Assembly (NCBI GenBank): GCA_027484655.1
Contig: JAIXSM010000065.1
Location: 1 to 64,000, forward strand
Reading direction: 5' to 3'
Source: Hyphomicrobiales bacterium
Lineage (GTDB): Bacteria > Pseudomonadota > Alphaproteobacteria > Rhizobiales > Beijerinckiaceae
Length of the DNA: 64,000 bases
The notes beneath the pieces were generated by a model that did not search any database, was not told where the DNA came from, and saw nothing but the letters and a program-made list of their open reading frames with translations. Position numbers and translations under genes: made by a program. Each line of letters starts with the position of its first letter. Position 1 is the first letter of the stretch. Below are positions 25,316 through 36,052 of the stretch, one piece after another.

Positions 25316-26836
25316 ATGGACGACGACATGAGCGACGAAGAGTTTCAGGGCGGACGGGTCTTCTTCTCCAACGTGCGGCGCAGCCTCGAGGAAGAAGACG
25401 AGATCAGGCTCGTGAGCGTCGGCGTCGACATCGGTTCGTCCACCTCACACCTTGTGTTCTCGCGCCTCCTGCTGGAGCGCCTCGATAATCGCTACGTGGT
25501 CAGCAAGCGCGAGGTCTTCCACGAGTCCGACGTGCTGCTCACGCCCTACACCGACGATATGATGATCGACGCCCAGAAACTCGGCGCGTTCATCGATCTC
25601 CAGTATGAGGCGGCCGGCATCGATCCTTCCACCATCGACACCGGCGCGCTGATCCTCACCGGCGTCGCCGTGCGACGCGCCAACGCGCGCGCCATCGGCG
25701 AACTGTTCGCGGCCCAAGCCGGCAAGTTCGTATCCGTCTCCGCCGGCGACGGCCTTGAGACGACGCTCGCCGCGTTCGGCTCGGGCGCGTCCGCCCGCTC
25801 GATCCGCGAGCGCAACCGCGTCATGAACATCGACATCGGCGGCGGCACCTCAAAAATCGCCGTGTGCGAGGGCGGCGAGGTGGTCGACATGACCGCCATC
25901 GACGTGGGCGCGCGCATCGTCTCCTTCGACAGCGACGGCAAGGTGCTGCGCGTGGAGGAAGCCGGCCGTCGCTTTGCCAAGGAAGCCGGCTTCGATCTCG
26001 TGCTGGGCGGCACGATCACCGAAGAGCAGCGCGGCGCCATGGTGGAGCGCATGGCCGACCGACTCTTCGAGGCGATCACCGCCAAGGGTCTGCGCCCGGA
26101 AACCGCGGCGCTGCTGCGCCTTGACGCGCTCAGGAACGAGCGCGCGCCAGATTGCGTCACCTTCTCCGGCGGCGTGTCCGAGTACGTCTACGGCCTGCAG
26201 AGCAAGGGTTTTGGCGATCTGGGGCCGCGTCTCGCCCGCGCCATGCTGACACGCGTGCAGGCGTGGGGCGTGAAGCTGGAGAAGCCCGACCAGAGCATCC
26301 GCGCCACCGTGGTCGGCGCCTCACAGTACACCGTGCAGGTGAGCGGCTCGACGATCTTCGTCGCGCCCATGGAGACCCTGCCGCTGCGCAACATGCCGGT
26401 GGTTGTGCCGGACCTGCCGCTTGAGGGCGATGACCTCGACCAGACCGCCATTGCGGACGCGGTGCGGCAAGCCCTGCGCCGGCTCGATCTGCATGAGGGC
26501 GAGCAGGCTGTGGCGCTGTGTTACCGCTGGCAGGGCTCGGCGATGTTCCGGCGGCTCGACGACTTCTGCAAGGGCGTTTTCGCCGGCCTTTCCAAGCACA
26601 TGCAGAACGGTCACCCGCTCGTTCTGGTGGGCGACGGCGACATTGGCGGACTTGTCGGCATTCACGCGCGCGAAGAGGCGAAGTTCCCCAACCCGGTGGT
26701 CTCAATCGATGGTATCGAACTGAAGGAGTTCGATTTCATTGACATCGGCGCTATGCTGGAAACGTCGGGGGCCGTGCCGGTCGTCATCAAATCGCTGGTG
26801 TTCCCCACGACTGCGGCGCTGGGACGCGTCGAATAG
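25316..26836 (+). CDS. EutA-like ASKHA ATPase B
   Basis: 506 residues. ASKHA motifs are phosphate-1 GVDIGSSTSH (36-45), phosphate-2 NIDIGGGTSKIA (171-182) and FSGGVSEYVYG. It is clearly paralogous to the protein at 20536-22287 (LTPYxxxxxIDxxxL and IDTGAxILTGxAxRRxNA are shared) but has an acidic N-terminus and no His-rich ends. An intact ATPase core and a bicupin partner make a second copy of the same two-gene unit, in opposite gene order. The start could be ATG 25316 or 25328; both have weak ribosome-binding sites. A reactivase/chaperone function is inferred from EutA. Confidence 0.8.
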   Translation: MDDDMSDEEFQGGRVFFSNVRRSLEEEDEIRLVSVGVDIGSSTSHLVFSRLLLERLDNRYVVSKREVFHESDVLLTPYTDDMMIDAQKLGAFIDLQYEAAGIDPSTIDTGALILTGVAVRRANARAIGELFAAQAGKFVSVSAGDGLETTLAAFGSGASARSIRERNRVMNIDIGGGTSKIAVCEGGEVVDMTAIDVGARIVSFDSDGKVLRVEEAGRRFAKEAGFDLVLGGTITEEQRGAMVERMADRLFEAITAKGLRPETAALLRLDALRNERAPDCVTFSGGVSEYVYGLQSKGFGDLGPRLARAMLTRVQAWGVKLEKPDQSIRATVVGASQYTVQVSGSTIFVAPMETLPLRNMPVVVPDLPLEGDDLDQTAIADAVRQALRRLDLHEGEQAVALCYRWQGSAMFRRLDDFCKGVFAGLSKHMQNGHPLVLVGDGDIGGLVGIHAREEAKFPNPVVSIDGIELKEFDFIDIGAMLETSGAVPVVIKSLVFPTTAALGRVE

Positions 26837-26860
26837 GCTCCGGCCTGAGAAGGAAGCCGC

Positions 26861-27829
26861 ATGAGGGTCGAGGAGCGAACCACGGGACGCGTGACGACCC
26901 TCTATCCGCCGCTGCAACCGTTCGCGAGCGGGCATCTGCCCGTCGGGGATGGTCACCGCATCTGGTGGGAGACCTGCGGCAACCCCCTCGGTCGCCCCGC
27001 GCTTTTCCTGCATGGCGGCCCCGGCGGCGGCTATCATGCCGACCACCGGCGGCTGTTTGACCCCGCGCATTACAAGATCGTGCTCTTTGACCAGCGCGGG
27101 TGCGGCCGCTCGCTGCCGCACTCCGAGCTGCACGCCAACACCACCGACGATCTGGTGGACGACATCGAGCGCCTGCGGGAGCATCTGGGCATCGATACCT
27201 GGATTGTGCTGGGCGGCTCATGGGGCGCGACCCTCGCCCTCGCCTACGCGCAGCGCCACGTGGAGCGCGTTCGCGGCATCGTCTTGCGGGGCGTGTTCAC
27301 GGGGCGCCAATCCGAGGTGGACTGGCTCTATCGCCATGGCGCCTCAAACCTGTTCCCTGAGTCCTGGGAGCGCTTCGAGGGCTTCATACCGGAGGCGGAG
27401 CGCGATGACCTTGTCGCCGCCTATCACCGTATCCTGACTGGACCGGACCTGGCCCGGCGCGCCGAAGCCGCCCGCGCGTGGTGCGCCTGGGAGGCGGAAC
27501 TCCTCACGTTGCGTCCGCGCCCGCGCCTCACCGGCGCCGCCAGTCAGGGCGAAATGGCGCTTGCGCGCATCGAGGCCCACTACTTCGTCAATGGCTCCTT
27601 CCTGCAGGAAGGCGAACTGATCGCAAACGCGGGCCTGCTGGCGAATGTGCCCGGTCTCATTGTGCAGGGGCGCTATGACGTGGTGACGCCGGTGCGCAGC
27701 GCCCACGATCTCGCCCGCGCATGGCCCGGCGCGGATCTGCGCATTGTGCCAGACGCCGGCCACGCCACCAGCGAGCCCGGCATCCTTGCGGCGCTGGTGA
27801 CGGCCACCAACGAAATGCGCGGGCGCTAA
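26861..27829 (+). CDS. pip: Prolyl aminopeptidase (proline iminopeptidase)
   Basis: 322 residues, alpha/beta hydrolase of the S33 family. The oxyanion-loop signature HGGPGGG and DQRGCGRS are both diagnostic. The nucleophile elbow is GGSWGATLAL with the Ser intact, and 'GRYDVVTP' and 'DAGHATSE' give the catalytic Asp and His. It releases N-terminal proline from peptides in the cytoplasm. The ATG at 26861 follows EutA-like B by 24 bp, so co-transcription is possible, but its function is unrelated on present evidence. Confidence 0.88.
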   Translation: MRVEERTTGRVTTLYPPLQPFASGHLPVGDGHRIWWETCGNPLGRPALFLHGGPGGGYHADHRRLFDPAHYKIVLFDQRGCGRSLPHSELHANTTDDLVDDIERLREHLGIDTWIVLGGSWGATLALAYAQRHVERVRGIVLRGVFTGRQSEVDWLYRHGASNLFPESWERFEGFIPEAERDDLVAAYHRILTGPDLARRAEAARAWCAWEAELLTLRPRPRLTGAASQGEMALARIEAHYFVNGSFLQEGELIANAGLLANVPGLIVQGRYDVVTPVRSAHDLARAWPGADLRIVPDAGHATSEPGILAALVTATNEMRGR

Positions 27830-27832
27830 TTC

Positions 27833-29071
27833 TTACTGCACCAGCTTGTCGCGCGCCGCGAGCTGGGGAAACAACTTCGCCCACGCAGCTGCGAAGAAGA
27901 TCGTCAGCGCGCCGCCGATCACAATCGCCGGACCGACGCCGAACAGCGCCGCGCTCATGCCGGCGCGAAACTCGCCCATGTCCGACGAGCCGCTGATGAA
28001 AATCGAGTTCACGGCAGCCACGCGGCCGCGCATTTCGTCCGGCGTCTCGGTCTGCACCATCGTGTGGCGAATGACGACGCTCACCTGATCCGCCCCGCCC
28101 ATGATGGCCAGCGCCAGCACGCTCAACGCAAACCACGGCGAGAAGCCTACCACCATCGCCGCAACGCCATAGATCGCGACCGCAATCAGCATCTTCTTGC
28201 CCGCGGCGCGCTCAACCGGCATCCGCGCAAGCGCGAGCCCCATGAGGATGGCGCCGATCGCAGGGCTCGACCGCAGAATTCCAAGCCCGACCGGGCCTAC
28301 GTTGAGCACGTCCTTCGCGAGGATCGGCAACAGCGCCGTCACTCCGCCGAACAGGACAGCCACGAGATCGAGCGCGATGGCGCCAAAAATCACCTGCCGC
28401 GACCACATGAACGTGAGGCCGGCGCTCAGGGTCTCCCATGTGATCGGCCCGCGTCCCGCCTTGGAGGGGCTCAGGGGCGTCTTCAGCATGTGAACGCAAA
28501 GGGCGCCCACGGCGAACGCCAGCGTGGCGGCTGCAAACACCACGTTGGCGCCGAGCAGATACAGAAGGCCGCCGATGGCCGGCCCGGACACCGTCGCGAA
28601 CTGCCAGGTGGACGAGTACCACGTCACCGCGTTGGCGAAGTGCTCCTTGGGCACGAGGTTGGGCGTGATCGCCTGCGAGGCTGGGTTTCCAAACGCGCGA
28701 CCAACACCAATAAGCGCAACGCAGCCGTACACCAGCCAGAGCGGCGCGGAGCCGCCGACAATGGCGACCGTCAGCGCCCCCATGGCCAGCGCGCAGACCG
28801 CGAACGACGCGGTGACAACAATGCGCCGGTTGTAGGTATCGGCCACGTGGCCGGTAACGAGCGCAAAGATCAGCGAGGGCAGGAACGAGGCGAGCCCGGC
28901 GATGCCCAGAGCAATCGCGCTGCCGGTGGTTTCATAAAGATACCAGCCGACAGCGACGTTCTTCATCTGAAGTCCGACGCCGGAGAGATAGCGATAGGCG
29001 ATCCAGTAGCGGAAATCCGGAAACGCAAACGCGGAATAGGCCCCGCTGGCCGGTCTTTCCTCGATCGCCAT
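27833..29071 (-). CDS. MFS transporter, Bcr/EntS-like
   Basis: 412 residues with about 12 hydrophobic segments. It has the conserved inter-domain loop VTGHVADTYNRRIV after the second helix and the FGNPASQAITPNLVP loop common to EntS-type exporters. It should move a small organic molecule across the inner membrane. It is convergent with pip and lies 35 bp after the ABC permease stop codon region, in the same direction. Its place next to the ABC pair suggests import/export of the cluster substrate (inference). Confidence 0.78.
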   Translation of the reverse strand: MAIEERPASGAYSAFAFPDFRYWIAYRYLSGVGLQMKNVAVGWYLYETTGSAIALGIAGLASFLPSLIFALVTGHVADTYNRRIVVTASFAVCALAMGALTVAIVGGSAPLWLVYGCVALIGVGRAFGNPASQAITPNLVPKEHFANAVTWYSSTWQFATVSGPAIGGLLYLLGANVVFAAATLAFAVGALCVHMLKTPLSPSKAGRGPITWETLSAGLTFMWSRQVIFGAIALDLVAVLFGGVTALLPILAKDVLNVGPVGLGILRSSPAIGAILMGLALARMPVERAAGKKMLIAVAIYGVAAMVVGFSPWFALSVLALAIMGGADQVSVVIRHTMVQTETPDEMRGRVAAVNSIFISGSSDMGEFRAGMSAALFGVGPAIVIGGALTIFFAAAWAKLFPQLAARDKLVQ

Positions 29072-29106
29072 CTGCTGCGCACATCCTCCCGGTGTTTCGT
29101 TTCAGG

Positions 29107-29921
29107 TTAGCGCGCGGGCTTCCACGGCACAAGAAAGCGTTCGATCTCGTTCAAGATCAGCGTGAAGAGAATGCCCAGCGCAGAGATGACGATGAGGCCC
29201 ACGTACATGGTCTCGACCGACAGGATCTCCCACGCGTTCCACATCATGTATCCAAGACCAGACCGGGCGCCGACCATTTCGGCCAGAGCGATCAGCACGA
29301 GGCCGAGACCGACGCCGAGTTTTACGCCTGTCATGATGAGCGGCATGGCGCCGGGCAGCGCCACCTTCAAAAATGTCTGGACGCGGCTTGCGCCGAAGTT
29401 GCGCGCCACGTCGAAGTGGATTTTCGGGATCTCAAGCACGCCGGCCATGGTGTTGATGAGAATCGGGAAGAACAGGCCAATGGCGACCATGACGATCTTC
29501 GAGGCTTCGCCGAGCCCGAAGATCAGCAGGATCAGCGGCAGGATGGCGCTCTTGGGCACCGGATAGGTGGCTGCGACGATGGGCTCCATGACGGACCGCA
29601 GCGTGCGGTTGAGCCCCATGCAGATGCCCAGCACAAGGGCCGGCGCGCCGCCGAAGATGAAGCCCCAGAACAGGCGGTACATGCTCGCCTTGAGATGCGT
29701 CCAGAGCTGGCCGTTCTCGATAAGCTGCATCATCGTGGCGAAAATCTTCGACGGCGCAGGGAAAAAGCGCACGTCGATCCAGCCGAGACGGGCCGCGATC
29801 TCCCAAATGAGGAGCAGCGCCAGCGGCGAGACAATGCTCATGATGCGGTCAACCGCCGTGCGGCTGATCTTGAACGAGGCGCCGGCGAAAGCGCGCGTGG
29901 TGGGCTTGCGAAGTACGTCCG

Positions 29922-29925
<4 letters not shown>
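29107..29925 (-). CDS. ABC transporter permease, NitT/TauT (SsuC/TauC) family
   Basis: 272 residues, six membrane helices with the BPD family core. The EAA loop region is visible around NFGASRVQTFLKVALPGAMP. It would form the channel for import of nitrate, sulfonate, aromatic carboxylate or similar anions. Its ATG overlaps the stop codon of the ATPase gene (ATGA), so the two are translated together. No periplasmic binding protein lies beside them. Confidence 0.87.
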
Positions 29926-30761
<836 letters not shown>

Positions 30762-30860
30762 GGTCTGCTTCCTCCCCGTTCCTCATGGGGCGACTGACGC
30801 CCTCGTTATGAGGATTCAATCGCCCGGACGGCGGAGGAAATCAAGCGGGACCGGACGGCC

Positions 30861-31847
30861 TCAGTCGCCAGCAACCTCCGCCGGCTCGAACTCGCGCTTC
30901 ACGCCGCAGAACTCGCAGGTGACGCCGATGCGCCCGTCCTCGCCGATCATGTCGGCGCGCTCCTGCCCGGTGAACCGACGCAGCATCGTCTGGATGCCAT
31001 CTCGCGAGCATCGGCACGCATGGCGCAAGGGCGAGGGATCAAACACGGTGACGCCGCGTTCGTGGAACAGGCGATAGAGAAGGCGCTCGCTGGACAGACT
31101 CGGATCAACCAGCTCGTGATCCTCCACCGTGGCGGCCAGCGCGCGCGCCTCCGACCACGCGTCGTCCTCGCGGAACGCCTCCACCTCAGCGCCTTCCGGC
31201 GCGTCGCCGGGCGGCAGGTCCGCCATACGCCGGCGATCAGGAGAATCCGGCAAAAACTGCACGATGAGCCCGCCCGCCCGCCAGCGGCCTCCGGAGTCGG
31301 CGCTCATGATCTCGCCGACAGCCAGACGCACGAGGGTCGGGATCTGCTCGGAGCGCAGGAAGTACTCGTGCGCGGCGGCCTCTAGCCCCTGCCCCTCAAG
31401 CGCGACAACGCCCTGATAGCGCGACATGTCCGGGCCCTGATCGATGGTGAACGCCAGGTGCCCCTTGCCAAACAGCGCCGCCGGCGCCGCGTCGCCCGAA
31501 ACTAGCGCAGCCTCCAGCTTCTCAGCATCGAAACGCGCGAACGCGCGCAGGCGGTCAGGCGCGTCGAAGTCGACGACGAGCATGTCGAGCACGCCGTCGG
31601 TGCGGGTTTGCAGCTGGAAGCGGCCATCGAACTTCAGCGATGAGCCGAGCAGCGCGGTCAGCGCCGCGGCCTCGCCGACAGCCCGGGCGATCTCCTCGGG
31701 ATAGCCGTGGTTCGCCAGCAGGATATCGAGCGCCGGCCCAAGGCGCACGAGACGACCGCGCACGTCGAGCGGCGTCACCGCGAACGGAATGACGACGTCG
31801 TCTGCGCCTTGATCGGATACGAAACGCGACGCCTGCGAACCGCTCAT
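30861..31847 (-). CDS. hslO: Hsp33 redox-regulated chaperone
   Basis: 328 residues. The C-terminal redox switch Cys pairs are present as CRC (HACRCSRDG) and CEFC (VTCEFCGVK). These bind zinc when reduced and release it on oxidation to activate holdase function. The N-terminal domain shows the typical [14 protein letters not shown]. Its start overlaps the stop codon of argF by four bases (ATGA). The order argD-argF-hslO is common in Hyphomicrobiales. Confidence 0.93.
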   Translation of the reverse strand: MSGSQASRFVSDQGADDVVIPFAVTPLDVRGRLVRLGPALDILLANHGYPEEIARAVGEAAALTALLGSSLKFDGRFQLQTRTDGVLDMLVVDFDAPDRLRAFARFDAEKLEAALVSGDAAPAALFGKGHLAFTIDQGPDMSRYQGVVALEGQGLEAAAHEYFLRSEQIPTLVRLAVGEIMSADSGGRWRAGGLIVQFLPDSPDRRRMADLPPGDAPEGAEVEAFREDDAWSEARALAATVEDHELVDPSLSSERLLYRLFHERGVTVFDPSPLRHACRCSRDGIQTMLRRFTGQERADMIGEDGRIGVTCEFCGVKREFEPAEVAGD

Positions 31848-32788
31848 AGGCTGGCGGCCTCGCCATCCGCGCCAAGGCTCCAGAGCATGACGCCCTTCTG
31901 CGCATGCAAGCGGTTTTCAGCCTCGTCGAACACGACCGAGATCGCGCTGTCCATCACCTCATCCGTCACTTCCTCGCCGCGATGGGCAGGCAGGCAGTGC
32001 ATGAATATGGCGTCGCGCGCCGCAGCGCCCATGAGCTTCGCGTTCACCTGATAGGGTGACAGCAGGTTGCAGCGTCGCCGCGCCTCCTCCTCGTCGCCCA
32101 TGGAAACCCAACAGTCGGTGATGACCGCATCGGCGCCTTCGACCGCCTCAAAGGGATCGTTCGTCAGGGTCAGCCGCGCGCCGTTTTCGCGCGCCCAATC
32201 CACAAGCGACGGGCCGGGCGCGAGTTCCGCCGGGGTCGCGACGCGAATGGAAAAATCGAAGCGCTGCGCTGCATGGACCCAGCTCGCGAGCACGTTGTTG
32301 GAGTCTCCCGTCCAGGCGACGGTGCGGCCCTTGATGGGCCCGCGATGCTCCTCAAACGTCAGCACGTCCGCCATGATCTGGCACGGATGAGAGCGCTTGG
32401 TCAGCCCATTGATGACAGGGACGCTGGAGTGGGCCGCCAGCTCGCGCAGATCCTCATGGTCGAGAATGCGGATCATGATAGCATCCACGTAACGGGACAG
32501 AACCCGCGCCGTATCGCCAATGGTTTCCCCGCGACCGAGCTGCATCTCGGCGCCGGTGAGCATGATCGTCTCGCCGCCGAGTTCGCGAAAGCCCACGTCA
32601 AACGACACGCGCGTGCGGGTCGAGGGCTTGTCGAACACCATCGCGAGCACCTTGCCTTCGCACGGCCGAAAGCTGGCGCGCGCGCCCTTGCGGCGCGCCG
32701 CCTTCACACGCGCCGCGATATCGAGGATGCGCCGTAATTCAGACGCTGGCAGCTCGGGAAGATCGAGAAAGTGGCGGGGCGTGCTCAT
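31844..32788 (-). CDS. argF: Ornithine carbamoyltransferase
   Basis: 314 residues. The carbamoyl-phosphate binding motif STRTR ([11 protein letters not shown]) and the ornithine-site [11 protein letters not shown] are intact, together with [11 protein letters not shown]. It makes citrulline in arginine synthesis. The ATG at 32788 overlaps the argD stop (ATGA); a further 17 upstream codons overlap argD and are unlikely. Translational coupling across argD-argF-hslO is strong. Confidence 0.95.
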   Translation of the reverse strand: MSTPRHFLDLPELPASELRRILDIAARVKAARRKGARASFRPCEGKVLAMVFDKPSTRTRVSFDVGFRELGGETIMLTGAEMQLGRGETIGDTARVLSRYVDAIMIRILDHEDLRELAAHSSVPVINGLTKRSHPCQIMADVLTFEEHRGPIKGRTVAWTGDSNNVLASWVHAAQRFDFSIRVATPAELAPGPSLVDWARENGARLTLTNDPFEAVEGADAVITDCWVSMGDEEEARRRCNLLSPYQVNAKLMGAAARDAIFMHCLPAHRGEEVTDEVMDSAISVVFDEAENRLHAQKGVMLWSLGADGEAASL

Positions 32789-34011
32789 GCGGACGCTCCT
32801 GCGGAAGCTCCCGCAGCGGCGGCGATGACCCGCTTGCACGCCTTTTCGAGGCGATCGATCGCTTCGGACATCTCGTTTTCCTCGATCACAAGCGGCGGCA
32901 GCAGGCGCACCACATTATCGCCGGCGGGTATGACAATCATATGCTCGGCGCGGGCGGCGGCGGCGAACTCGCCGTTGTTCACATGTAGGCGCAGGCCAAG
33001 GAACAACCCCTCGCCGCGCACTTCCGCGATCACATTCGGATACTGGTCCTTCAGCGCCGCAAGCCGTTGCTTCATGGCGAGGCCCTTGCGGGCGACGCTC
33101 TCAAGAAAGCCGGGCGCCAGAACCTCGTCGAGGACCGCCAGACCGACGCTCATCGCAAGAGGATTGCCGCCATACGTGGTGCCGTGCGTGCCGACCACCA
33201 TGCCGTTGGCGGCCTTGCGGGTGGCCAGGAAGGCGCCCAGCGGAAAGCCCCCGCCGATGCCCTTTGCAACCGCCATAACATCCGGCGTGACGCCCATGAG
33301 CTCGTGCGCAAACAGCTTGCCCGTGCGGCCCATGCCGCTCTGCACCTCGTCCGCCACCAGCAGGATTCCGTGCTCGTCGCAAAGCTCGCGCAACTGGCGC
33401 AGGAAGCCGGGCGCCGGCGTGCGCACGCCGCCTTCGCCCTGAATCGGCTCCACCAGCACGCCCGCGGTGTGCGGGCCGATGGCGGCGCGCACCGCGTCGA
33501 TGTCATTGAAGGGAACGGGGTCGAACCCCTCCACCTTGGGGCCGAAGCCGTCGATGTACTTCGGGTTGCCGCCAGCCGCGATGGTCGCCAGCGTGCGCCC
33601 GTGGAACGCGCCTTCGAACGTAATGAGGCGGAAACGCTCCGGGTTTCCGTTCGCGGCGTGGTGCTTGCGCGCCGTCTTGATGGCGCCCTCGACCGCCTCG
33701 GCGCCGGAGTTCGTGAAGAACACGTAGTCCGCGAACGTCGACTCCACGAGACGCCCCCCCAGCGCCTCCGCCTCCGGAATGCGGAAAAGGTTGGACACGT
33801 GCCAGAGTTTGCGCCCCTGCTCGATAAGGGCGTTCACCAGACGCGGATGGGAATGTCCCAGCGCGCACACGGCGATGCCCGCGCCAAAGTCCAGATATCG
33901 CGAGCCGTCGGTCGCCTCGAGCCATGCGCCTTCGCCTCGCACGAAGGCGACATCAGCGCGCGCGTAGGTGGGAAGCAGGGGAGACTGAACGGCGGCTTTC
34001 GTGTCAGACAT
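32785..34011 (-). CDS. argD: Acetylornithine/succinyldiaminopimelate aminotransferase
   Basis: 408 residues, class III PLP aminotransferase. The pyridoxal region [16 protein letters not shown] and the Lys-bearing loop [14 protein letters not shown] are present, along with [15 protein letters not shown]. It converts N-acetylglutamate semialdehyde to N-acetylornithine in the arginine pathway. The start is the ATG at 34011 (MSDTKAAVQ); an upstream in-frame start adds 25 dubious residues. It is divergent from gcrA. Confidence 0.94.
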   Translation of the reverse strand: MSDTKAAVQSPLLPTYARADVAFVRGEGAWLEATDGSRYLDFGAGIAVCALGHSHPRLVNALIEQGRKLWHVSNLFRIPEAEALGGRLVESTFADYVFFTNSGAEAVEGAIKTARKHHAANGNPERFRLITFEGAFHGRTLATIAAGGNPKYIDGFGPKVEGFDPVPFNDIDAVRAAIGPHTAGVLVEPIQGEGGVRTPAPGFLRQLRELCDEHGILLVADEVQSGMGRTGKLFAHELMGVTPDVMAVAKGIGGGFPLGAFLATRKAANGMVVGTHGTTYGGNPLAMSVGLAVLDEVLAPGFLESVARKGLAMKQRLAALKDQYPNVIAEVRGEGLFLGLRLHVNNGEFAAAARAEHMIVIPAGDNVVRLLPPLVIEENEMSEAIDRLEKACKRVIAAAAGASAGASA

Positions 34012-34411
34012 GGCGATCAGGGTCCGGAAGTCAGGGCTGCCCGATGGGGCCCGAAAATCAAAGTGCCGCCCCGGAAGGAGCGGCATTTGAGAAGCGTAAC
34101 TTAAGGTTTTCCGAAGGCGCGGTCAAATAATGGCGCCTGGGCCTGCTGTCCGACGAGGCTTTTGAAAGCACGACTGTTGCTTCAGACGCAAAGTCTTTTC
34201 ATCGCTTCAAGACGCGATGGCTGGGGAAAACGCTCTGGGCGGCCTGCTGACTCTTGCGCCAGATTCAACCGCTAGTGTAATTTCCGGCCTGTCGACCACG
34301 ACATTTCGTGCGGCGTACCTTCAATATGAGTTCCCTTGCGTTCCCGACGACGCCGGTGTTCCGGCGCAGCGGAGCGTTTGGGATTCTCACCACGGACCGA
34401 GAGGAGGACGC
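34012..34411. promoter_or_regulatory. 400-bp divergent intergenic region of argD and gcrA with clustered GANTC sites
   Basis: No gene is visible. CcrM-type methylation sites GANTC occur at 34249-34253, 34262-34266 and 34382-34386, and another GAGTC lies just inside gcrA. GcrA is known to act at methylated GANTC promoters in Caulobacter, so this cluster may reflect autoregulation. A GAGGAGG ribosome-binding site precedes the gcrA ATG. Confidence 0.45.
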
Positions 34412-34966
34412 ATGTCCTGGACCGATGAGAGAGTCGAACTCCTGCGGAAGCTGTGGACGGATGGCTTGAGCGCGAGTCAGATCGCCGCGGAATTGGCCAA
34501 CGGCATCACCCGTAACGCAGTGATCGGCAAAGTGCATCGGCTCGGTCTTTCTGGTCGCGTGAAAAGCTCCCAGACGCCAAGCGCGCCTCGTCCGCGCGCC
34601 CCGGCTGTTCCGCGCGCCGCGCAATCCCATTCGCAGCGGGTCACGCCCACGCGCACGATCCCTTCAGCGCCCATGATGACCCGCGGGGCCACGGCGCTGG
34701 CGCTTGAGACGGAGACCTACGCGGCGCCGGTCGAGCGTCCCGCCGAGGACGTCGTGATCCCCATGTCGGAGCGCGTGACCATCATGGACCTGCGGGAAGC
34801 CATGTGCCGGTGGCCGCTGGGCGATCCCTCCACCCCGGAGTTCCGCTATTGCGGCGGGCGCTCGGATGTCGGCGCGCCGTATTGCTCCCATCATTCGCGG
34901 CTTGCCTACCAGCCGGCCCAGGACCGCCGTCGCGAGCGGGAGCGCCGCGGAGCCCCGCGCGTCTGA
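34412..34966 (+). CDS. gcrA: GcrA cell cycle regulator
   Basis: 184 residues starting MSWTDERVELLRKLWTDGLS and continuing ASQIAAELANGITRNAVIGK. This is the N-terminal GcrA DNA-binding domain, followed by a Pro/Ala linker. The C-terminal RNA-polymerase-sigma interaction domain has CRWPLGDPSTPEFRYCGG then PYCSHHSRLAYQ. GcrA works with sigma70 at CcrM-methylated promoters to drive cell-cycle genes in alphaproteobacteria. The ATG at 34412 follows GAGGAGG. It converges with the histidine kinase gene 18 bp away. Confidence 0.95.
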   Translation: MSWTDERVELLRKLWTDGLSASQIAAELANGITRNAVIGKVHRLGLSGRVKSSQTPSAPRPRAPAVPRAAQSHSQRVTPTRTIPSAPMMTRGATALALETETYAAPVERPAEDVVIPMSERVTIMDLREAMCRWPLGDPSTPEFRYCGGRSDVGAPYCSHHSRLAYQPAQDRRRERERRGAPRV

Positions 34967-34984
34967 TCGCTGGCGCCTGTCCGT

Positions 34985-36031
34985 TCAGGCGTCAGGAAGA
35001 GAGGCGCTGAAGGTCGAGCCCTCTCCAAGCTTGCTTTTGATCGTCAGGCGCCCGCGGTGGCGGGCCAGAATGTGCTTCACGATCGCAAGACCGAGGCCTG
35101 TGCCTCCCCGCGCGCGACCCGCGCTGCTCTCCGCCCTGAAAAACCGTTCTGTCAAACGCGGGATGTGCTCCGGCGCGATCCCCGGGCCGTTGTCGCTCAC
35201 CCGCAACATGATCTCACCGGCGCTGCGCAAAACCTCGACGCGGACCTCGGGAGCCCCCCCCTCGCGGCCGCCGTACTTGATCGCATTCTCGATCAGATTC
35301 TCGGCGAGCCGGATAATCTCGTCGCGATCGCCCACAACCACCGCGCCATCGGGCGCCTCCATCGTAACCCGGGCGCCTGTTTCCTCCGCCAAGGGGGCCA
35401 GCGTATCGGCCACGTGGCGCGCCACCAAGGCGAGATCCACGAGCCCTTGCGGGCGCAGATGCTGCGTCTGCTCGATGCGCGACAGCGACAGAAGATCCTC
35501 GATGAGCCGGGACATGCGCTGCGCCTGATCGCGCATGATGCCAAGGAATTGCAGGCGCGCAGCCTCATCGTTGCGGGCGGGGCCCTGAAGGGTTTCGATG
35601 AACCCGAGCAGCGACGCCAGCGGCGTGCGCAATTCGTGGCTCGCGTTGGCGATGAAATCCGCCCGCATACGTTCGATGCGACGCGCCTCGGTGAGATCGC
35701 GCACCGCGATGGCCACAGCTCCCGCAGTGTCGAGGGGAACCGGAGCGACCGACACCTCGAACATGCGCTCGACCGGCACGCGCTCCACCCACTGCGTCGT
35801 CTCGGCAGGGCCGCCGCCGCACACCCGGCGCACCGCGTCCAGCACCTCGGGCGAGCGAATGCCCATGGGAAGCGGGTCGCCAGTCTTGAGGGACGGCATC
35901 AGATTGCGGGCGGCGGCGTTGCCGGCCACAAGCCGCATGGCGACATCAACGACGAGCACGGGGCCAGGCATGGCTTCCGCAAATGCCGTCAGAACGCGCC
36001 GCTCAGCATCGCCGATCACTTGCTGCACCAT
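34985..36031 (-). CDS. PhoR-like sensor histidine kinase without membrane segments
   Basis: 348 residues. A PAS-like sensor domain (VLVVDVAMRLVAGNAAARNL) precedes the dimerisation H-box ANASHELRTPLASLLGF with the phosphorylated His. The catalytic ATPase domain shows NLIENAIKYGG, DNGPGIAPEH and GGTGLGLAIVKH. It resembles PhoR phosphate kinases of Hyphomicrobiales, which usually carry N-terminal membrane helices and lie beside pst genes. Here both are missing. The cognate regulator is not in the window. The start at 36031 may be downstream of a lost region. Confidence 0.85.
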   Translation of the reverse strand: MVQQVIGDAERRVLTAFAEAMPGPVLVVDVAMRLVAGNAAARNLMPSLKTGDPLPMGIRSPEVLDAVRRVCGGGPAETTQWVERVPVERMFEVSVAPVPLDTAGAVAIAVRDLTEARRIERMRADFIANASHELRTPLASLLGFIETLQGPARNDEAARLQFLGIMRDQAQRMSRLIEDLLSLSRIEQTQHLRPQGLVDLALVARHVADTLAPLAEETGARVTMEAPDGAVVVGDRDEIIRLAENLIENAIKYGGREGGAPEVRVEVLRSAGEIMLRVSDNGPGIAPEHIPRLTERFFRAESSAGRARGGTGLGLAIVKHILARHRGRLTIKSKLGEGSTFSASLPDA

Positions 36032-36052
36032 TTGACGCGCGCCCTCCCCGGC

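Noticed and set aside
20536-26836. Ethanolamine utilisation operon
   Set aside because: Only EutA-like ATPases are present; no eutB, eutC or microcompartment shell genes.
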